Shown piece after piece: positions 61,268 to 64,000 of a stretch of 64,000 nucleotides of DNA. Each line of letters opens with the position of its first letter. Position 1 is the stretch's first letter. The position numbers were made by a program, and so were the translations under genes. Under the pieces are notes generated by a model that did not search any database, was not told the DNA's origin, and saw only the letters and a program-made list of their open reading frames with translations. Source of the stretch: JANXVR01 sp034667405 (GTDB lineage Bacteria; Actinomycetota; UBA4738; HRBIN12); assembly GCA_034667405.1 (NCBI GenBank), contig JAXDJX010000017.1, forward strand, positions 1 through 64,000, in the 5' to 3' direction.

Positions 61268-63367
61268 CTAGTGGCAGGTGTCCGTGCCTGAATCGGTGAA
61301 GGTTCCGGGTGCCGCGGGGATGAACCGCCAGGAATAAGAGCCGGTGCCGAGGGTGACTGACAGGATCCCGAAGGTGCTGGAGTTGCGTACGCGAGAGGCG
61401 GGGAAGGCGGTGCTGTTGAAACCGGTCAGGTCCTCGCCACCCGTACCCGCGATGATCTCGCGTGTCCCCTTGCCGTCGGCGACCGCCACACCGCTGGCGT
61501 TCATATCGGCAAGGCGCTCGTAGTGGTGGAAGTGTCCGGTCAGGACGAGGTCGACGCCGGCATTGGCGAGGTCGGCCCAGATACGACGCATGGACGTCAC
61601 CCCTTGGCTGCTGCCTTGTGAAGACCACGGGGCGTGATGCCAGAACGCGAGCGTGCACGCGGTTTGAGCCGCGGGGCTGGCGAGATCGTTCTTCAGCCAG
61701 ATCTCCTGCGGCGAGCCGATATCGCATCCGTCCTTCTGTGTGCCCGAGAAGGGAAGATTCGCGCAGTTGGAGTTGAGGGCGATCACATGCCAGGTCCCGA
61801 TGGTGCCGCTGTAGTACCCCAGGCCGTTGACCCCAAGGTAGTTCGGGTTCCCATAGTTGGCGAAGTACCGGAAGTAGCCCGAGGCGGTCGAGTCGCACGC
61901 CGGATCCGGTGTGGCGTTGGCGTCGGTGGTCTTGTATTCGTGATTGCCCAGCGCCGGGTAGGCCTGAGCACTGAACATGCCCCACGCCGGATCGTAGCTG
62001 GCGTTGAATTTGGCGAGGCTGCCACATTCGTACTGAAGGTCGCCGAGGGGAAGCACGGCGTCGAAGGGATGTCCGGGTGATGGCCCCGCGCCAACGAGTG
62101 CTCCGGTCGCCTTCTCGGCGCACTTCTTGTTCTGACCGTTGCCGGAGTTGAAGTTCACGTCCACTGGATCGCACGAGATGTCACCCACCGCGGCGATCGT
62201 TGGTGGCGAGACGGGGATCGCTGGTGTGGTCACCGGCAAGCAATTCGTCGCGGCGGAATGGGTGATGCCGTCGGCGGAAGCGTCGACCGAGTACGCGTAG
62301 GTCGCTGACGCAAGAACCGAGCCGTCGGCATAGGTCGTGGGCGCCGCGTTCACCGTGGCGATCTGGCTGAGACTCATGCAATCAGCTCCTCGATACACGG
62401 TGTAACTGGTAACGGCCGCGGAGGGCGAGGCGTCCCATGCCAGGTCGACCTCGCTAGACAGAACCTTCGTCGTGTGCAGGTTGGTGGGGGAGGCGGGGAC
62501 TCCACTGGCGGGTGTGGTCACCGACAGGCAGTTCGAGGCAGTTGAATGGACGACACCGTCAGAGGAAGCATCGACGGAGTACGCGAAGCTCGTCGAAGCA
62601 AGCACTGAAGTGTCGGCGTAGCTGGTAAGGGTCGCGGTCACCGTGGCGATCTGGCTGAGGCTCGTGCAGTCGGCCCCTCGATAGAGGGTGTAGCTCGTGA
62701 CGCCCGAGGTAGGGGAGGACGTCCAAGCCAGATCAACCTCGTTGGATACGACGTTGGTCGTGTGCAGGCTGGCGGGCGCGGCCGGCTTCCCGCCGGCGGC
62801 GGTGAGCGACAAGTTGTCGGCTTCGAAACTGTTCCCAGTCACCGCTGACTTCTGCGTGACCCAAGCCACGAGTTTGTCCCCCGTTGCCTTCGCGGTGTAG
62901 GAGATCTCGGGAAGGGGCGCCCATGCGCTCGTCGAGGTTCCGCAGGAGACCGTGCTTCCACTGAGGGTCCCGGATTCCCCGATCTTCGCGCACACCGGTC
63001 GACCTGGAGTGTCGCTTCGGATGAGGCCGTCGAGCGTGTAGACGGTCCCCTGGGTCGCGCTCACCGGTTTGGGGGAAGACTTCAGGGAATACGCCGAAGC
63101 ACCCCCCGCAAGCGCCGCCCGGCCTGCGTGTCCTCCGCCCGCTCCATCCCCCGCAAGCGTGAGGGTTGCATCTGCCCCCGCCCAACCCGTCAGGGCTCCC
63201 CCCGACTGTTCGAAGTCGCCGTTGGTGAGCAGATTCGTCGCCGCGAGCGCCCCGGGTGCCGTCAGGATTGCCATCCCAAGGAGGCCGGCCCATAGGAGGA
63301 CGCCGAGTGGAAATACTCGAACGTTGTGGCGGTTCGCTTCTCGCACTTCGGACCCCTGGATCGCCAT
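61268..63367 (-). CDS. Secreted modular metallophosphatase (purple acid phosphatase-like)
   Basis: About 699 residues from ATG 63367; a GTG seven codons later also has a plausible AGGGG site. Signal peptide, a jelly-roll domain (about 40-190, LLTNGDFEQSGGALTGW), two fibronectin type III-like domains (about 200-390), then a calcineurin-like metallophosphoesterase with GDISC, GDLQYECGS, GNHEY, HHAPWS and GHFHHYER, the five metal-binding blocks. It hydrolyses phosphoesters outside the cell by inference from the family. No operon partner was seen. Confidence 0.88.
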   Translation of the reverse strand: MAIQGSEVREANRHNVRVFPLGVLLWAGLLGMAILTAPGALAATNLLTNGDFEQSGGALTGWAGADATLTLAGDGAGGGHAGRAALAGGASAYSLKSSPKPVSATQGTVYTLDGLIRSDTPGRPVCAKIGESGTLSGSTVSCGTSTSAWAPLPEISYTAKATGDKLVAWVTQKSAVTGNSFEADNLSLTAAGGKPAAPASLHTTNVVSNEVDLAWTSSPTSGVTSYTLYRGADCTSLSQIATVTATLTSYADTSVLASTSFAYSVDASSDGVVHSTASNCLSVTTPASGVPASPTNLHTTKVLSSEVDLAWDASPSAAVTSYTVYRGADCMSLSQIATVNAAPTTYADGSVLASATYAYSVDASADGITHSAATNCLPVTTPAIPVSPPTIAAVGDISCDPVDVNFNSGNGQNKKCAEKATGALVGAGPSPGHPFDAVLPLGDLQYECGSLAKFNASYDPAWGMFSAQAYPALGNHEYKTTDANATPDPACDSTASGYFRYFANYGNPNYLGVNGLGYYSGTIGTWHVIALNSNCANLPFSGTQKDGCDIGSPQEIWLKNDLASPAAQTACTLAFWHHAPWSSQGSSQGVTSMRRIWADLANAGVDLVLTGHFHHYERLADMNASGVAVADGKGTREIIAGTGGEDLTGFNSTAFPASRVRNSSTFGILSVTLGTGSYSWRFIPAAPGTFTDSGTDTCH
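62220..62780 (-). repeat. Duplicated fibronectin type III-like domains
   Basis: Two direct copies of about 285 bases encode domains with near-identical cores (SYT-YRGADC, SLSQIATV and FAYSVDAS or YAYSVDAS). They lie between the jelly roll and the phosphatase. High similarity suggests recent duplication. Confidence 0.6.
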
Positions 63368-63530
63368 CGGATCGTGCCGAGGACATGGCAGCGTCGACAG
63401 CCACCATCTGCCCAAGCCTCCTACACCGATTGAGGCATCGCCAACACCCTTCTTGCGTAGGGAACGTGGCCCTCCATGTCCGGGTACCCGTGGAAGGCGG
63501 TGGGCTTCCAGTGTGGTGCCACCACGCCCG

Positions 63531-64000
63531 TTACGGGATGAGCCCGAATACCGTGGACGGCGCACCCGACCCGTTCCGATTCCGGGGGCCGCCCCAGACG
63601 ATCCAGGACCCTGTCGTGGGGAGCGCCCCCAGGTTCGTCAGGTTTTCGAGCGTGAATCGATGGTGGTGCAAGGTCAGGGACGTCTCGCGGAAATGGAAAT
63701 CGCTGCCCGGGTCGGGACCGAACGTATCGGTACCCAACAGCCCACGAACACCGAGCACGCCTTGGCGGATCAGCCATCGCACGGAGGCGAGCGAGAACCC
63801 CGGTTGGTGGAACCCGCCCTTGCCACTGCCGCAGGAGTAGTACGAGATCACTCCGGGACCTCGGTCGGGTCCCCAGAACTCGTCGCACCCGGTCCACAGC
63901 AAGACCGCGGCATCCTTCGGCATCTGGCCGTTCTGGTCGGTCCAGTCCCGGAGGTCATCGATGGTGACCTGGTAGTTGACGTCCTTCGCCACCTCGTCGC
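63531..64000 (-). CDS. Cyclase-family hydrolase (kynurenine formamidase-like), 5' truncated by window
   Basis: At least 156 residues; the frame is open through base 64000, so the N-terminal part lies outside. VTIDDLRDWTDQNGQMPKDAAVLLWTGCDEFW and PGFSLASVRWLIRQGVLGVRGLLGTDTFGPDPG-type sequence followed by LENLTNLGALP are signatures of the PF04199 cyclase family (arylformamidase, isatin hydrolase). The HxGTHxDxP metal site would be in the missing N-terminus. Confidence 0.85.
   Translation of the reverse strand, partial: DEVAKDVNYQVTIDDLRDWTDQNGQMPKDAAVLLWTGCDEFWGPDRGPGVISYYSCGSGKGGFHQPGFSLASVRWLIRQGVLGVRGLLGTDTFGPDPGSDFHFRETSLTLHHHRFTLENLTNLGALPTTGSWIVWGGPRNRNGSGAPSTVFGLIP

Noticed and set aside
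1..64000. tRNA, rRNA, integrase, transposase or phage genes
   Set aside because: No T-arm-like GTTCGA context in a cloverleaf, no DDE or recombinase motifs and no terminal repeats were recognised by eye; a tRNAscan or ISfinder run could still find something small.

Overview
The window is visibly high in G+C. It uses GTG starts freely, packs genes with 4-bp stop/start overlaps, and has many genes whose start codon lies 6 to 8 bases below a TAnnnT box, which suggests leaderless transcription. Together with the gene families present (MMPL and MFS exporters, AlkZ-like winged-helix protein, cyclase/AAA+/TPR giants, SigE-like ECF factors, lysine-rich H1-like protein, Ldt-type L,D-transpeptidase) this points to an uncultured soil or sediment actinobacterium. 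I cannot name the genus. No tRNA, rRNA, CRISPR, phage or insertion sequence was recognised.

Layout. 1-9.2 kb: end of a secreted PKD/carbohydrate-binding protein, an H1-like protein, a frameshifted exported beta-propeller gene, an MFS exporter, a beta-hydroxyacid dehydrogenase, an ACT protein, two decayed fragments, an AlkZ-like protein and a SRPBCC protein. 9.3-16.8 kb: a coupled series of secreted proteins (sulfatase, sugar dehydrogenase, two TolB-like propellers), then a PAS/PAS histidine kinase. 16.9-29.5 kb: membrane protein, divergent MarR/MMPL pair, flavin enzymes including a stand-alone SagB-like tandem nitroreductase, a large SPFH protein, an L,D-transpeptidase lipoprotein, an alpha/beta hydrolase and a 55-residue zinc-finger protein. 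29.6-35 kb: two class III nucleotide cyclases, one fused to AAA+/TPR and one to a catalytically dead hydrolase domain.

35.2-40.5 kb is the signalling core. Two ECF sigma factors, each overlapping a single-pass membrane partner, flank a small secreted RTX-repeat protein. That gene is preceded by what reads as a complete class I cyclic-di-GMP riboswitch whose P1 helix contains the gene's own Shine-Dalgarno sequence. 40.6-50.2 kb: DsbA remnant, RibD-like reductase, an aldo/keto reductase-TetR-MFS operon with a candidate operator, a LuxR regulator and a sulfotransferase. 50.3-54.4 kb: BNR-repeat exoprotein, then tdh-kbl (threonine to glycine plus acetyl-CoA), followed by a strongly structured non-coding RNA of about 290 nt ending in a terminator hairpin. 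54.5-64 kb: exported proteins, a frameshifted TolB-like gene, a cupredoxin lipoprotein beside a duplicated helical lipoprotein, a compact operon of an atypical Nramp-like transporter with two PRC-barrel-like proteins, a lipoprotein and a CsbD-like protein, a secreted metallophosphatase, and the end of a cyclase-family hydrolase.

The two most interesting signals are RNAs: the c-di-GMP riboswitch at 36742-36833 and the structured RNA at 54105-54395. Several genes carry single-base frameshifts, which may be real decay or assembly error.
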